Below are positions 25,926-35,415 of a stretch of DNA of 64,000 nucleotides, one piece after another. This DNA is from Microbacterium cremeum (GTDB taxonomy: Bacteria; Actinomycetota; Actinomycetes; Actinomycetales; Microbacteriaceae): the NCBI RefSeq assembly GCF_015277855.1, contig NZ_CP063812.1:3534001-3598000 (forward strand), read 5' to 3'. Below the pieces are notes generated by a model, which had not been told where the DNA came from, made no database searches, and saw only the letters and a program-made list of their open reading frames with translations. The translations under genes and the position numbers were made by a program. The first letter of the stretch is position 1; every line of letters begins with the position of its first letter.

Positions 25926-27140
25926 GGCGGCGAGCCTCGCGCGCGCCAGCACGACGCCGACCGTCCCGAGCACCGCCGCGAGCACCATCGCGGCCGCCGA
26001 CACCGCTGTGGTCACGGCCGGGGCGGTCTCACCGCCGGTGATCCCGCCCAGCCACGGGCCGACCGCGATGCCGACGTTGAAGAGCACGACGATCCCGGCG
26101 CTCGCGAGCGTCCGCGTGCGCTCGGTGGCGATGCGCATCAGGGTCGTCTGCAGCAGCGGGAAGAGCGCTCCGATCGCGAAGCCCCACACCAGGAGCGCGC
26201 CGACGACCGCGGCGAGCGCTCCGGCGGCGACGGTGAGCACGGCGAACGCCACCGCGAAGGCGGCGAGGATCGCCACGAGCGCGCTGCGGGGAAACCGGTC
26301 GGCGAGGAAGCCGGCCACCACGACGCCCACCATCCCGGCCATGCCGTACGCGAACAGCAGGGCTGCCGCCCACTCGGCCTCGATGCGGGCGGACACCTCG
26401 AGGTACGGGCGGATGTAGGTGAACGAGGCGAACTGCGCGACCGCGATGAGCACGGCCGAGGCTCCGAACGCGGCGAGCGCCGGCAGCGACGGGTCGCGCC
26501 AGAAGCCGCGCACCCGATCGGCGGTGACCTCGCGGGCGGGCACGTAGCGCGGCATCCCCCGCATCACGATGACGCCGATCACGAGAGCGATGCCGCCCAG
26601 CACGACGAACGCGGCCCGCCATCCGACCGCCTGCGCGAGGAGCGTGGCCGCCGGCAGCCCCGCGACCGTCGCGGCCGTGCCGCCGGCGGTGACGATCGCC
26701 AGGCCGCGGCCCAGGTGCGACGGGGCCAGCAGCGACGTCGCGTACACGATCACGACGGCCCAGAAGACGCCGTGCGCCGCCGCCGCCCCGATGCGCATCG
26801 CGAACGCGAAGCCGTACGACGGCGCCAGTGCGGTCGCCAGATTGGCGAGGGCGAAGACGCCGAGCGAGACGCCCACGACGAGGCGCCGGTCGACCCGGCC
26901 CAGCGCCCGGGAGAGCGGGATGCTCGTGACGATCACGGTGAGCGCCCACACCGAGATGAGCAGGCCGATCTGCATCGACGAGACTCCGAGATCGGCCGAC
27001 ATCTCGGGCATCATTCCGGCCGGGAGCGACTCGGCGGTGACGGTCACGAGCACACCGAAGCTCAGGATGAGCAGGGCGCGCATCGGGAAGCGGGACGGTG
27101 GGGCGGATGCCCCGGCCGGGGCGGTCGTTGTCGTCGTCAT
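25911..27140 (-). CDS. MFS transporter of the AraJ/sugar-efflux (DHA1) type
   Basis: A 409-residue, 12-helix permease. SRALGRVDRRLVVGVSLGVF is the loop 2-3 region and GRGLAIVTAGGTAATVAGLP matches TM5 motif C of AraJ/NepI-like exporters. Divergent from a MerR regulator across 61 bases that contain a 22-base palindrome, so it is probably the regulator's target and exports the inducer. Substrate unknown. Confidence 0.87.
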   Translation of the reverse strand: MTTTTTAPAGASAPPSRFPMRALLILSFGVLVTVTAESLPAGMMPEMSADLGVSSMQIGLLISVWALTVIVTSIPLSRALGRVDRRLVVGVSLGVFALANLATALAPSYGFAFAMRIGAAAAHGVFWAVVIVYATSLLAPSHLGRGLAIVTAGGTAATVAGLPAATLLAQAVGWRAAFVVLGGIALVIGVIVMRGMPRYVPAREVTADRVRGFWRDPSLPALAAFGASAVLIAVAQFASFTYIRPYLEVSARIEAEWAAALLFAYGMAGMVGVVVAGFLADRFPRSALVAILAAFAVAFAVLTVAAGALAAVVGALLVWGFAIGALFPLLQTTLMRIATERTRTLASAGIVVLFNVGIAVGPWLGGITGGETAPAVTTAVSAAAMVLAAVLGTVGVVLARARLAASAVR

Positions 27141-27156
27141 GAAGCGAGGCTAAACT

Positions 27157-27178
27157 TTGACATTGATGTCAATGTCAA
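27157..27178. promoter_or_regulatory. MerR-type operator, TTGACATTG-N4-CAATGTCAA
   Basis: A perfect 9-base inverted repeat with a 4-base centre lies between the divergent MFS and MerR start codons and includes a consensus -35 hexamer TTGACA on each strand. This matches the way MerR proteins bind between or over promoter elements. It is markedly more AT-rich than its surroundings. Confidence 0.8.
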
Positions 27179-27201
27179 GCTCTTCGGCGAAACGAGACGA
27201 C

Positions 27202-27588
27202 ATGAAGATCGGCGAGCTGTCGGAACGCACCGGGATCCCCACGCGCATGCTGCGTTATTACGAGCAGCAGGGGCTGCTCAGCTCGGAGCGGTCGGCGAAC
27301 GGCTACCGCTCGTACGACGAGGCGAGCGTGGAGCGCGCCGCCCGCGTGCGCGGCCTCGTGCAGGCGGGCCTGTCCACCCGTATGGCGAAGGTCGTGCTCG
27401 ACATCGAGCGGCAATGCGAGCTCGCCGCTCCCCCGCAGTGCTCTCTCGCCCTCGCCGAAGAGCTCGCCGAGGAGCTCGCCGTGCTGGAGGACCGCCTGGC
27501 GTGCCTCACCAAGAGCCGCGACGCGGTCGCGCGCTATCTCGAGCTGACGCGGCACGGCGACCTGATCCGTCGCGCGGACGCCGCGTAG
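27202..27588 (+). CDS. MerR-family transcriptional regulator
   Basis: A 128-residue regulator with the classic MerR start MKIGELSERTGIPTRMLRYY (winged helix, R-x-L-R-Y-Y-E) followed by a coiled-coil helix (LALAEELAEELAVLEDRLAC). Cys residues in QCELAAPPQC and at the coiled coil could be effector contacts, but the spacing is not that of a known metal sensor. The ATG with MKIG is standard; an upstream start inside the operator is unlikely. Probably controls itself and the divergent exporter. Confidence 0.9.
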   Translation: MKIGELSERTGIPTRMLRYYEQQGLLSSERSANGYRSYDEASVERAARVRGLVQAGLSTRMAKVVLDIERQCELAAPPQCSLALAEELAEELAVLEDRLACLTKSRDAVARYLELTRHGDLIRRADAA

Positions 27589-27634
27589 CGGCATCCGTCC
27601 ACGGCGCCAGCCGCCGGCAGGGCAGAATCGAACA

Positions 27635-28510
<876 letters not shown>

Positions 28511-28851
28511 CGACGGTCCCCACGCCCCTTCCAGACGCCGCTGGCGCGTCGTCCGGAGCCTCCGGGCGCGTAGGCCCAGCCGCGGGCCGCGGCATCCGTC
28601 ACGCGTGACGCGGCGCGACCCGGTGTTCGCAGGTCACGGGCCCGGCGTTCGCGGGTCACGGCACGCGGAATTACGGAGGCGATTCCGCGTGTTGCGCCAC
28701 CTGAAGCGGCGCGACCCGGGGTTCGCGGGTCACGACACGCGGCATCGCACACGCGATACCGCGTGTTGCGCCACCTGAAGCGCGCGGCGCGACACCGCGC
28801 CCGCGCCCGCGCACCGCGCCGGGCCCGGCGGGCGAGCCGACACCGGGCGGG
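28511..28851. repeat. Gap holding two copies of a 48-base palindromic repeat (family 2)
   Basis: No gene is seen in this 341-base stretch. Copies at 28654-28701 and 28728-28775 read GGTCACGRCACGCGG ... CCGCGTGTTGCGCCACC, a long imperfect palindrome; partial arms (GCGCGACCCGGTGTTCGCAG and similar) precede each. The same element, in the opposite orientation, occurs five times at 42.2-42.7 kb. Confidence 0.85.
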
Positions 28852-29625
28852 TCACACCAGCCGCAGCTCGGCGTCGATCGCGCGGCATGTCTCGAGCAGG
28901 CGCGGCAGGTACTCTGCCACGACGTGGTCGACGGTGTCGCGCGTCGCGCTCGTCGAGACGTTCACCGCAGCGACGACCTCGCCGCGACGGCCGCGCACGG
29001 GCGCCGCGACCGAACGCAGCCCGGGCTCGAGCTCACCGTCGACGAGCGCCCAGCCCTGCTCGCGCACGCGCTCGACCTCGCGGCGCAGCTCGTGCGGATC
29101 GGTCACGGTGCGCTCGGTCAGGGACGGCAGACCGGATGCCGGGAGCAGCGCCTCGAGCGCGGCATCCGGCATCCCTGCCAGCAGCACGCGGCCCATCGAC
29201 GTCGCGTATGCGGGGAAACGGGTGCCGATCGTGATGCGCACGCTCATGATCCGACGCGTCGGCACGCGCGCGATGTAGACGATGTCGCCGCCGTCGAGCA
29301 CCGCCGCCGACACGCTCTCATCGACGTCGCGCGAGAGCCTCTCGAGGTGCGGCTGGACGATCTCGGGCAGCGACAGCGAAGAGAGGTAACTGAAGCCGAG
29401 CTCCAGCACGCGGGGCGTCAGGGCGAAGAAGCGGTCATCGGCGCGGACGTAGCCGAGCCGCTCGAGCGTCCGCAGGAACCGACCCGCCGCCGCGCGCGGG
29501 ATGCCGGCGCGGCGCGCCACGTCGCTCAGCGTGAGCTCGGAGTGCTCGCCGTCGAAGGCCCGGATGACGGCCAGCCCGCGTGCGAGGGACTGGACGAAGT
29601 CGCCGGAGGCCTCGATCTCGGTCAT
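28852..29625 (-). CDS. pcaR: IclR-family regulator of the PcaR/PcaU/PobR group
   Basis: A 257-residue regulator that typically responds to beta-ketoadipate or protocatechuate. FVQSLARGLAVIRAFDGEHS at the N-terminus and ARRAGIPRAAAGRFLRTLER (helix-turn-helix) are near-diagnostic of PcaR; the effector domain has SVSAAVLDGGDIVYIARVPT. The start is preceded by a poor ribosome-binding site and follows the pcaF stop by 14 bases, so it may be co-translated from the pcaIJF message. A candidate operator resembling the PcaR site lies upstream of pcaI. Confidence 0.88.
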   Translation of the reverse strand: MTEIEASGDFVQSLARGLAVIRAFDGEHSELTLSDVARRAGIPRAAAGRFLRTLERLGYVRADDRFFALTPRVLELGFSYLSSLSLPEIVQPHLERLSRDVDESVSAAVLDGGDIVYIARVPTRRIMSVRITIGTRFPAYATSMGRVLLAGMPDAALEALLPASGLPSLTERTVTDPHELRREVERVREQGWALVDGELEPGLRSVAAPVRGRRGEVVAAVNVSTSATRDTVDHVVAEYLPRLLETCRAIDAELRLV

Positions 29626-29639
29626 CCGTACATTCTCGA

Positions 29640-30809
29640 CTACCGCTCGAGGACGACCGCGAGGCCCTGCCCGACGCCGATGCAGATCGCGGCGACCGCG
29701 ACTCCGCTCCCGCGCCGGCGCAGCTCGTGCGCGGCCCGCCCGATGATGCGGCCGCCCGACGCGCCGAGCGGATGGCCGATCGCGATGGCGCCTCCGCGCT
29801 CGTTGAGCCGTGCCGGGTCGAGCTCGGTCCACAGCTGCGCGCACGCGAGGCTCTGCGACGCGAACGCCTCGTTCAGCTCGACGAAGTCGACGTCCGCCCA
29901 TGTGCGGCCGGCGCGTGCGAGGGCGCGGTTCGCGGCTTCGACGGGCGCGACGCCGAAGACATCCGGGTCGTTGCCGAACACGCCGCGGCCGGTGATGCGG
30001 GCGAGGGGCTCGGCATCCGTCGCCCCCTCCCTGCCCAGGAGCACGGCCGACGCGCCGTCGTTGATGGGAGACGAGTTGCCGGCCGTCACCGTGCCGTCGG
30101 CGGCGAACAGAGCCTTCAGCCCGGCGAGCTTCTCGAGCGTCGTGTCGTCGCGGATGCCCTCGTCGCGGGTGAGCCCGGCCCCGGGGACCTGCACGATCTC
30201 GTCGTCGAAGGCACCGTCGGCCCAGGCCTCGGCCGCGCGGCGGTGGCTCTGCAGCGCGAAGGCGTCCTGCTCCTCGCGTGAGATGCCGTAGATCGACGCG
30301 AGCTTCTCGGCGGACTCGCCGTTCGAGATCGTCCACTCCTTCGGCAGCGCCTTGTTGACCATGCGCCAACCGATCGAGGTGTTCCACAACGTCTGGTTGC
30401 CGACCGCCGGCCAGGGCTTCGGCGACTTCTCGACGACGTACGGTGCACGGCTCATCGACTCGACTCCGCCCGCGAGGATGAGGTCGGCGTCGCCCGCCTC
30501 GATCGCGCGCGAACCCTGGATCACGGCTTCGACCGACGAACCGCACAGCCGGTTGACGGTGACGCCGGGCACGCTCGTGGGAAAGCGGGCCAGCAGCGCA
30601 CCCATGCGCGCGACGTCGCGGTTGTCTTCGCCGGCCTGATTGGCGTCGCCGAAGATCACGTCCTCGATGCGGGCGGGGTCGATGCCGGTCCGCTCGACGA
30701 CGGCCTTCATGACGACGGCGGCGAGGTCGTCTGGACGCACGCCCGAGAGTGCGCCCCCGGCGCGGCCGAACGGCGTGCGGACGGCGTCGTAGATGTACGT
30801 GGCGGGCAT
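29640..30809 (-). CDS. pcaF: Beta-ketoadipyl-CoA thiolase
   Basis: A 389-residue thiolase that splits 3-oxoadipyl-CoA with CoA into succinyl-CoA and acetyl-CoA. The nucleophilic Cys is in VNRLCGSSVEAV, the His in NERGGAIAIGHPLGASGGRI and the acid/base Cys in VAAICIGVGQGLAV. The assignment to PcaF rather than FadA rests on its position after pcaIJ. The ATG (MPATYIYDAVRTPFG) follows GGAGGAGA; pcaJ ends one base before it. Confidence 0.93.
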   Translation of the reverse strand: MPATYIYDAVRTPFGRAGGALSGVRPDDLAAVVMKAVVERTGIDPARIEDVIFGDANQAGEDNRDVARMGALLARFPTSVPGVTVNRLCGSSVEAVIQGSRAIEAGDADLILAGGVESMSRAPYVVEKSPKPWPAVGNQTLWNTSIGWRMVNKALPKEWTISNGESAEKLASIYGISREEQDAFALQSHRRAAEAWADGAFDDEIVQVPGAGLTRDEGIRDDTTLEKLAGLKALFAADGTVTAGNSSPINDGASAVLLGREGATDAEPLARITGRGVFGNDPDVFGVAPVEAANRALARAGRTWADVDFVELNEAFASQSLACAQLWTELDPARLNERGGAIAIGHPLGASGGRIIGRAAHELRRRGSGVAVAAICIGVGQGLAVVLER

Positions 30810-30810
30810 A

Positions 30811-31503
30811 TCAGGTCTCCTCCCGGATGCCGGAGGCTGAGGCATCCGTCAATTCCAGTCCGATGATCTCGGCGAGGGATTCCACCGTGTTGTCGCCGAA
30901 GGCCTCGCGCACGGCGAAGCCGTCGGGGGTGACGTCGAACACGGCGTGGTCGGTGTACACGCGCGTGACGCAGCCGACGCCGGTGAGGGGGTACGTGCAC
31001 GCCTCCACCAGCTTGGACTCCCCGGTCTTGGTGAGCAGGTCGGTCATGACGTAGACGTTCTTCGCCCCGATGGCGAGGTCCATCGCTCCGCCGACGGCGG
31101 GGATGGCACCGGGCGCCCCCGTGGACCAGTTGGCGAGGTCGCCGGTCTGCGACACCTGGAAGGCGCCGAGCACGCACACGTCGAGGTGCCCGCCCCGCAT
31201 CATGCCGAACGAGTCGGCGTGGTGGAAGTACGCGGCGCCGGGGAGCGCGGTCACCGGCTGCTTGCCGGCGTTGATGAGGTCGGGGTCGATGCGGTCGGCC
31301 TCGGGGGCGGGACCCATGCCGAGCAGCCCGTTCTCGGTGTGGAGGATGATCTCCTGGTCGGCCGGCAGGAAGTTCGCGACGAGCGTGGGCGCCCCGATGC
31401 CGAGGTTCACGTACGAGCCCTCGGCGATGTCGGCGGCGATGCGCCGGGCGAGCTCGTCGCGACTGATACGGGTGGCCTGCGGCTTCGGTTCGCCGGCGCT
31501 CAC
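30811..31503 (-). CDS. pcaJ: 3-oxoadipate CoA-transferase, beta subunit
   Basis: A 230-residue CoA-transferase B subunit. It has the SENG-type active-site region HTENGLLGMGP with the catalytic Glu, plus MRGGHLDVCVLGAFQVS. Forms a heteromer with the adjacent A subunit and transfers CoA from succinyl-CoA to 3-oxoadipate. The GTG start overlaps the A-subunit stop (GTGA), typical for this pair. Confidence 0.92.
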   Translation of the reverse strand: MSAGEPKPQATRISRDELARRIAADIAEGSYVNLGIGAPTLVANFLPADQEIILHTENGLLGMGPAPEADRIDPDLINAGKQPVTALPGAAYFHHADSFGMMRGGHLDVCVLGAFQVSQTGDLANWSTGAPGAIPAVGGAMDLAIGAKNVYVMTDLLTKTGESKLVEACTYPLTGVGCVTRVYTDHAVFDVTPDGFAVREAFGDNTVESLAEIIGLELTDASASGIREET

Positions 31504-32264
31504 TGGTCCACCTCCGCCTCGGTCTCGGCCTCCGGCGCGTCGAGCGGCCGGCCCTCGATGTCGACGCCGCCGGTGAACTCGCCGCCGCGCAGCCACCCGC
31601 GCTCACCCACCGCGACGACGCGGTCGACGAAGATGCCGGGCGTCACGACCGTCTCGGGGTCGAGCGATCCGAGTGGCACGACCTCGTCGACCTGGACGAT
31701 CGTGGTCGTCGCGGCGGACGCCATGATCGGGCCGAAGTTGCGCGCCGTCTCGCGGTACACGAGGTTGCCCCAACGGTCGGCCTGGAGCGCGCTGACGAGG
31801 GCGAAGTCGGCCTTGATCGGGTATTCGAGCACGTAGGTGCGTCCGTCGATCTCGCGCTGCTCCTTGCCCTCGGCCAGCTGAGTGCCGACGCCGGTCGGTG
31901 AGAAGAACGCGCCGATGCCGGCACCTGCGGCACGGATGCGTTCGGCGAGGTTGCCCTGCGGCACGAGTTCGAGCTCGATCTCGCCGGCCCGGTAGAGCCC
32001 GTCGAAGACCCATGAGTCGTGCTGGCGCGGGAACGAGCACAGGATGCGGCGCACCCGCTTCTTGGCGAGCAGCGCCGCGAGCCCGGTGTCGCCGTTGCCG
32101 GCGTTGTTGTTGATGATCGTGAGGCCGGAGGCCCCCTGCGCGATCAGCGCGTCGATCAGCTCGACGGGCTGGCCGGCCCGCCCGAAGCCGCCGATCATGA
32201 CGGTCGCGCCGTCGGGGATGCCGGCGACCGCCTCCTCGACGGATGCCACGGTCTTGTCGATCAC
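31500..32264 (-). CDS. pcaI: 3-oxoadipate CoA-transferase, alpha subunit
   Basis: A 254-residue CoA-transferase A subunit. GGFGRAGQPVELIDALIAQG is the CoA-transferase glycine-rich signature, and FFSPTGVGTQLAEGKE follows as in the family. First gene of the pcaIJF-pcaR operon; starts with GTG five bases after GAGGAG. Just upstream is a 15-base palindrome similar to a PcaR site. Confidence 0.93.
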   Translation of the reverse strand: MIDKTVASVEEAVAGIPDGATVMIGGFGRAGQPVELIDALIAQGASGLTIINNNAGNGDTGLAALLAKKRVRRILCSFPRQHDSWVFDGLYRAGEIELELVPQGNLAERIRAAGAGIGAFFSPTGVGTQLAEGKEQREIDGRTYVLEYPIKADFALVSALQADRWGNLVYRETARNFGPIMASAATTTIVQVDEVVPLGSLDPETVVTPGIFVDRVVAVGERGWLRGGEFTGGVDIEGRPLDAPEAETEAEVDQ

Positions 32265-32275
32265 CTGAACTCCTC

Positions 32276-32290
32276 GTTCGCTCTGCGAAC
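32276..32290. promoter_or_regulatory. PcaR-like operator GTTCGC-TCT-GCGAAC upstream of pcaI
   Basis: A perfect 6-3-6 inverted repeat 12 bases before the pcaI start. Its outer bases, GTTCG..... CG.AC over 15 positions, resemble the PcaR site I recall from Pseudomonas putida (GTTCGATAATCGCAC). A TAGGAT box on the minus strand at 32310-32315 could be the -10 element. Confidence 0.55.
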
Positions 32291-32341
32291 ACTTGTCCGT
32301 ACTGCGACCATCCTACCTCGATCTCACCCGCCGCACCACAG

Positions 32342-32709
32342 CTCCGCAGTCACATTCCGCGGGGCCGCGCCCTACGCGCGCGCCAAAAGTGACTGCGGAC
32401 GCCAAAGGCCTCCCGCACCCACGGAGGGCGCCCCACGCACCCGCGGCGAAGGCCCCACGCACCCGCACCACAGCTCCGCAGTCACATTCCGCGGGGCCGC
32501 GCCCCCCGCGCGCACCAAAAGTGACTGCGGACGCCAAAGGCCCCACGCACCCGCACCACGGCTCCGCAGTCACATTCCGCGACCCCCCGCCCGCCGCGCG
32601 CACCAAAAGTGACTGCGGACGCCAAAGGCCCCACCCGCACCCGCGGAACGGCTCCGCAGTCACATTCCGCGACCCCGCGCCCTACGCGCGCACCAAAAAT
32701 GACTGCGGA
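32342..32709. repeat. Four 58-base palindromic repeats (family 3) between pcaI and pcaC
   Basis: The 472-base gap between pcaI and pcaC holds no gene. Copies at 32342-32399, 32474-32531, 32562-32619 and 32652-32709 each run from CTCCGCAGTCACATTCCGCG to CCAAAAGTGACTGCGGA (last copy AAAAATGACTGCGGA). The arms CTCCGCAGTCAC and GTGACTGCGGA can form a hairpin around a GC-rich centre. Spacers contain ACGCCAAAGGCCCCACGCAC-like sequence and are also partly repeated. Confidence 0.95.
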
Positions 32710-32736
32710 CGAAGCACGGACCACCGGCGCGGCGGA

Positions 32737-33138
32737 TCAGGCGTCGGCGGCGAAGACCTCGGCTGCGATGCGGAACGCCGTGTTCGCCGCGGGGACCCCG
32801 CAGTACAGCCCGGCCTGCAGGATCACCTCGCGGATCTCCTCGACCGTGAGCCCGTTGCGCAGCCCGGCGCGCAGGTGCATCGCGAGCTCCTCGTGGTGCC
32901 CGAGCGCGATGAGCGCCGTGATCACCGCGACCGAGCGGGAGCGGCGATCCAGGCCGGGTCGCGACCAGACGTCACCCCACGCGACGCGCGTGATGAAGTC
33001 CTGGAAGTCGGCGGTCAGCTCCGTGGTGCCGGCGATCGCGCGATCGACATGCTCGTCCGACAGCACCTCGCGGCGTACCGCCATCCCCTGCTCATAGCGC
33101 TGCTCGTCGGTGAGGCCCTCGCCGTCAGGACGCGGCAT
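32737..33138 (-). CDS. pcaC: 4-carboxymuconolactone decarboxylase
   Basis: A 133-residue AhpD-fold enzyme converting 4-carboxymuconolactone to 3-oxoadipate enol-lactone. VAWGDVWSRPGLDRRSRSVA and HHEELAMHLRAGLRNGLTVE are the PcaC hallmarks (with His in the active-site helix). Separate from pcaD here, whereas many actinobacteria have a PcaL fusion of the two; its start lies 14 bases inside the end of pcaD, so the pair is tightly coupled. Confidence 0.95.
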   Translation of the reverse strand: MPRPDGEGLTDEQRYEQGMAVRREVLSDEHVDRAIAGTTELTADFQDFITRVAWGDVWSRPGLDRRSRSVAVITALIALGHHEELAMHLRAGLRNGLTVEEIREVILQAGLYCGVPAANTAFRIAAEVFAADA

Positions 33139-33907
33139 CCGTCTTCTCCTTCGCGACACGATCGAAGAACTCCCGCAGCACGGCCGCGGTGGCCGCGGCG
33201 TCGTCCGCGGGAGGCAAGTGTGCGGCATCGGCGATGCCGGCGGAACGCCCGTCGCGCACGCCGTCCGCGATCTCGCGAGCGGATGCCTCGGGGGTGACGC
33301 CGTCGTGGGCTCCCCACACCGCGAGCACGGGCCGGGTGATCTCGCCGAGGCGCTCGCGCACGTCGAACGCGGCGAGCGCCTCGCAGCACAGGGCGTAGCT
33401 CTCGTCGTCGGCGTCCTGCAGCGCATGGAGCAGGCGGCCTGTGATCTCGGGGTTGCGCTCGATCGACCCCGGGGCGAACCACCGCTGGGCGGAGCCGACG
33501 ATGAGCGCCGACGTGCTCTGCGCGCGCACCTGCGCCGCGCGCTCGTGCCAGGCCTGCGGCTCGCCGATGTGCGCCCCAGAGGCGACGATCGCGGCGCCGA
33601 TCACCTGGTCGGGATGGCGCAGCAGCAGCTCGAGCCCGACGCAGCCCCCGAACGAGACTCCCGCGTACAGGAACGGTTCGCCGACGGCCGCGGCGACAGC
33701 ATCCGCCACCTCCGCCATCGTGAAGGGCGCGGTCGCGCGGGACGACGCCCCGTGCCCGGGAAGGTCCCATGCCCGCACGCGGTAACCGGCGAGCGCGGGC
33801 GTCACGTTCTCCCACAGGATCGTCGAGGTACCCAGCGACGGTCCGAGCACGACGAGCGGCCCCGTCTCGGAACCTGCCCGAGTGAGTGCGATCTCAGGAA
33901 CGGTCAC
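33125..33907 (-). CDS. pcaD: 3-oxoadipate enol-lactonase
   Basis: A 260-residue alpha/beta hydrolase that opens the enol-lactone to 3-oxoadipate. GVSFGGCVG holds the nucleophilic Ser, VWGAHDGVTP the Asp and DAAHLPPADD the His. The oxyanion region is LGPSLGTSTILWENV. GTG start overlapping the pcaB stop (GTGA). Substrate inferred from the operon. Confidence 0.93.
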   Translation of the reverse strand: MTVPEIALTRAGSETGPLVVLGPSLGTSTILWENVTPALAGYRVRAWDLPGHGASSRATAPFTMAEVADAVAAAVGEPFLYAGVSFGGCVGLELLLRHPDQVIGAAIVASGAHIGEPQAWHERAAQVRAQSTSALIVGSAQRWFAPGSIERNPEITGRLLHALQDADDESYALCCEALAAFDVRERLGEITRPVLAVWGAHDGVTPEASAREIADGVRDGRSAGIADAAHLPPADDAAATAAVLREFFDRVAKEKTDAAS

Positions 33908-35382
33908 GTTCCCTCCCCTCCTGGTCCGTCGCCCTGGTCCGTGTCGCCCTGGTCCGTGCCGCCGTGGTCCGTGCCGCCGTGGTTCGCGAGAGTGTCGTGG
34001 ACCCCGTCGCGCCCGACGGCGTCGTCGACGAATTCGCCGGCGAGACCGGTGTATCGCGCCGGGTCGAGCAGGGCGTCGACATCCACGCCGGCCTCCCGCA
34101 CCGCCGCGAACCCCCGTACGAGGGTCGCGATGTCGTCGCCGCGCGCGGCCGCCGCGACGATCCCTCGCACGCCTTCGGCGCCGATGAGGGGCGTCAGCAC
34201 GATCGACAGCCGCTCCGACACGAGGAGTCCGCGCGTGGCGCCGAGGTTGCGCGCGACGGCATCCGGCTCGACGTGCAGTTCGGTGACGAGCGACGCGGTG
34301 TGCGCCGTCGCACCCAGCGCGAGGCGCAGCAGTTCGCGCAGGGTCGGCCACTCCGCGTGCCACGCACCGTCGGGGCGCTCGTCGCCGGCGAGAGCCGAGG
34401 CGAGATGCAGCGTCGCTGCGAGCTGCGGGGCGCGCAGCGCGGCGGAGCGGATGAGAACGGATGCCGCGGGGTTGCGCTTCTGCGGCATCGCCGACGATGC
34501 TCCATAGCCCTCTCCCTGAGCCTGTCGAAGGGTCGAGACCTCGCCGATCTCGGTGCGGCTGAGGGTCGCGACGTCGGTCGCGATCTTGCCGACCGCGTCG
34601 ACGGCCTGGACGAGGGCGTCGCCGAGCTCGGTCACCGGCCAGCGCGAGGTGTGCCACGGCGCGGGCGGGGCGTCGAGCCCGACCTCGTGCGCGAATCCGG
34701 CGATGAGCTCGCGCGCCCGTGCCGCCGACCCGGTGTGCTCGACGAAGGAGGCAGCCGTGCCCGCCGCGCCGCCCAGCTGCGCCGGCAGCTCGCGCCGCAC
34801 CCCATCGAGCCGGTGCTTCGCGCGTGTCACCGCGCGCAGCCACCCCGCGGCGCGGAGCCCGACCGTCGTGGGAACGGCGTGCTGGGTCAGTGTGCGCGCC
34901 GCGGCGACGTCGTCGCGCCGCGACCGCGCCAGCGAGCGGAGCGACACCTCGGCGTGCGCGAGCGCGGCGATCACCCGCTCCGACGCGGCGCGCGCGACGA
35001 GCATGAGCGCCGTGTCGACGATGTCCTGACTGGTCGCACCGCGGTGCAGCCAGGACCGCGCGTCGGCCGCGACGCGTTCCCGCATCTGCGCGACCAGCGG
35101 GATCACCGGGTTGCCGCCCGCCACCGATGCCGCCGCGAGCGCCGCGACGTCGAGGCCATGCCCGCGGCATCCGCGCAGCGCTCCGTGCCAGCCGAACTCC
35201 GCCTCGATCTCGTCGACCGCCTCGTCGGGTGCGAGACCGAGCTCTCGGTAGGCACGGCTGAGCGCGACCTCGGCGGTCACGAGCGCGTCGAGGAATGCGG
35301 CATCCGTCACCGTCTCGTCATGCCCGGCCGTGACCGGTGAGAGCAGCCCCTCGTCGACCGCCGTCACGACCGGCCCTCGCAT
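33904..35382 (-). CDS. pcaB: 3-carboxy-cis,cis-muconate cycloisomerase
   Basis: A 492-residue member of the fumarase/aspartase superfamily that lactonises 3-carboxymuconate. The superfamily signature SSAMPQKRNP is at 296-305 and the THxxP-like segment LTQHAVPTT is at about 165-173. Immediately before the signature, residues 284-291 (TLRQAQGE) are encoded by a widespread dispersed repeat rather than a typical loop. The last 25 residues are a low-complexity tail of HGGTD and QGDTD units. Some family members are around 350-450 residues, so the tail is an extension. Confidence 0.93.
   Translation of the reverse strand: MRGPVVTAVDEGLLSPVTAGHDETVTDAAFLDALVTAEVALSRAYRELGLAPDEAVDEIEAEFGWHGALRGCRGHGLDVAALAAASVAGGNPVIPLVAQMRERVAADARSWLHRGATSQDIVDTALMLVARAASERVIAALAHAEVSLRSLARSRRDDVAAARTLTQHAVPTTVGLRAAGWLRAVTRAKHRLDGVRRELPAQLGGAAGTAASFVEHTGSAARARELIAGFAHEVGLDAPPAPWHTSRWPVTELGDALVQAVDAVGKIATDVATLSRTEIGEVSTLRQAQGEGYGASSAMPQKRNPAASVLIRSAALRAPQLAATLHLASALAGDERPDGAWHAEWPTLRELLRLALGATAHTASLVTELHVEPDAVARNLGATRGLLVSERLSIVLTPLIGAEGVRGIVAAAARGDDIATLVRGFAAVREAGVDVDALLDPARYTGLAGEFVDDAVGRDGVHDTLANHGGTDHGGTDQGDTDQGDGPGGEGT
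33915..33989. repeat. 15-base tandem repeat at the 3' end of pcaB
   Basis: GTCCGTCGCCCTG / GTCCGTGTCGCCCTG / GTCCGTGCCGCCGTG / GTCCGTGCCGCCGTG runs in tandem and encodes the HGGTD and QGDTD tail of PcaB on the minus strand. Confidence 0.85.
34514..34532. repeat. Dispersed repeat CCCTGAGCCTGTCGAAGGG inside pcaB
   Basis: This 19-base imperfect palindrome is a word I know as a dispersed intergenic repeat in Microbacteriaceae. Here it is coding, in the loop before the PcaB signature motif. Related sequence (GGTCGAGCCTGTCGAGACC) covers the start of pcaG. Confidence 0.75.
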
Positions 35383-35415
35383 CGCTCGCGGATCGAGGGG
35401 CGGGGCCGTTCGCGG

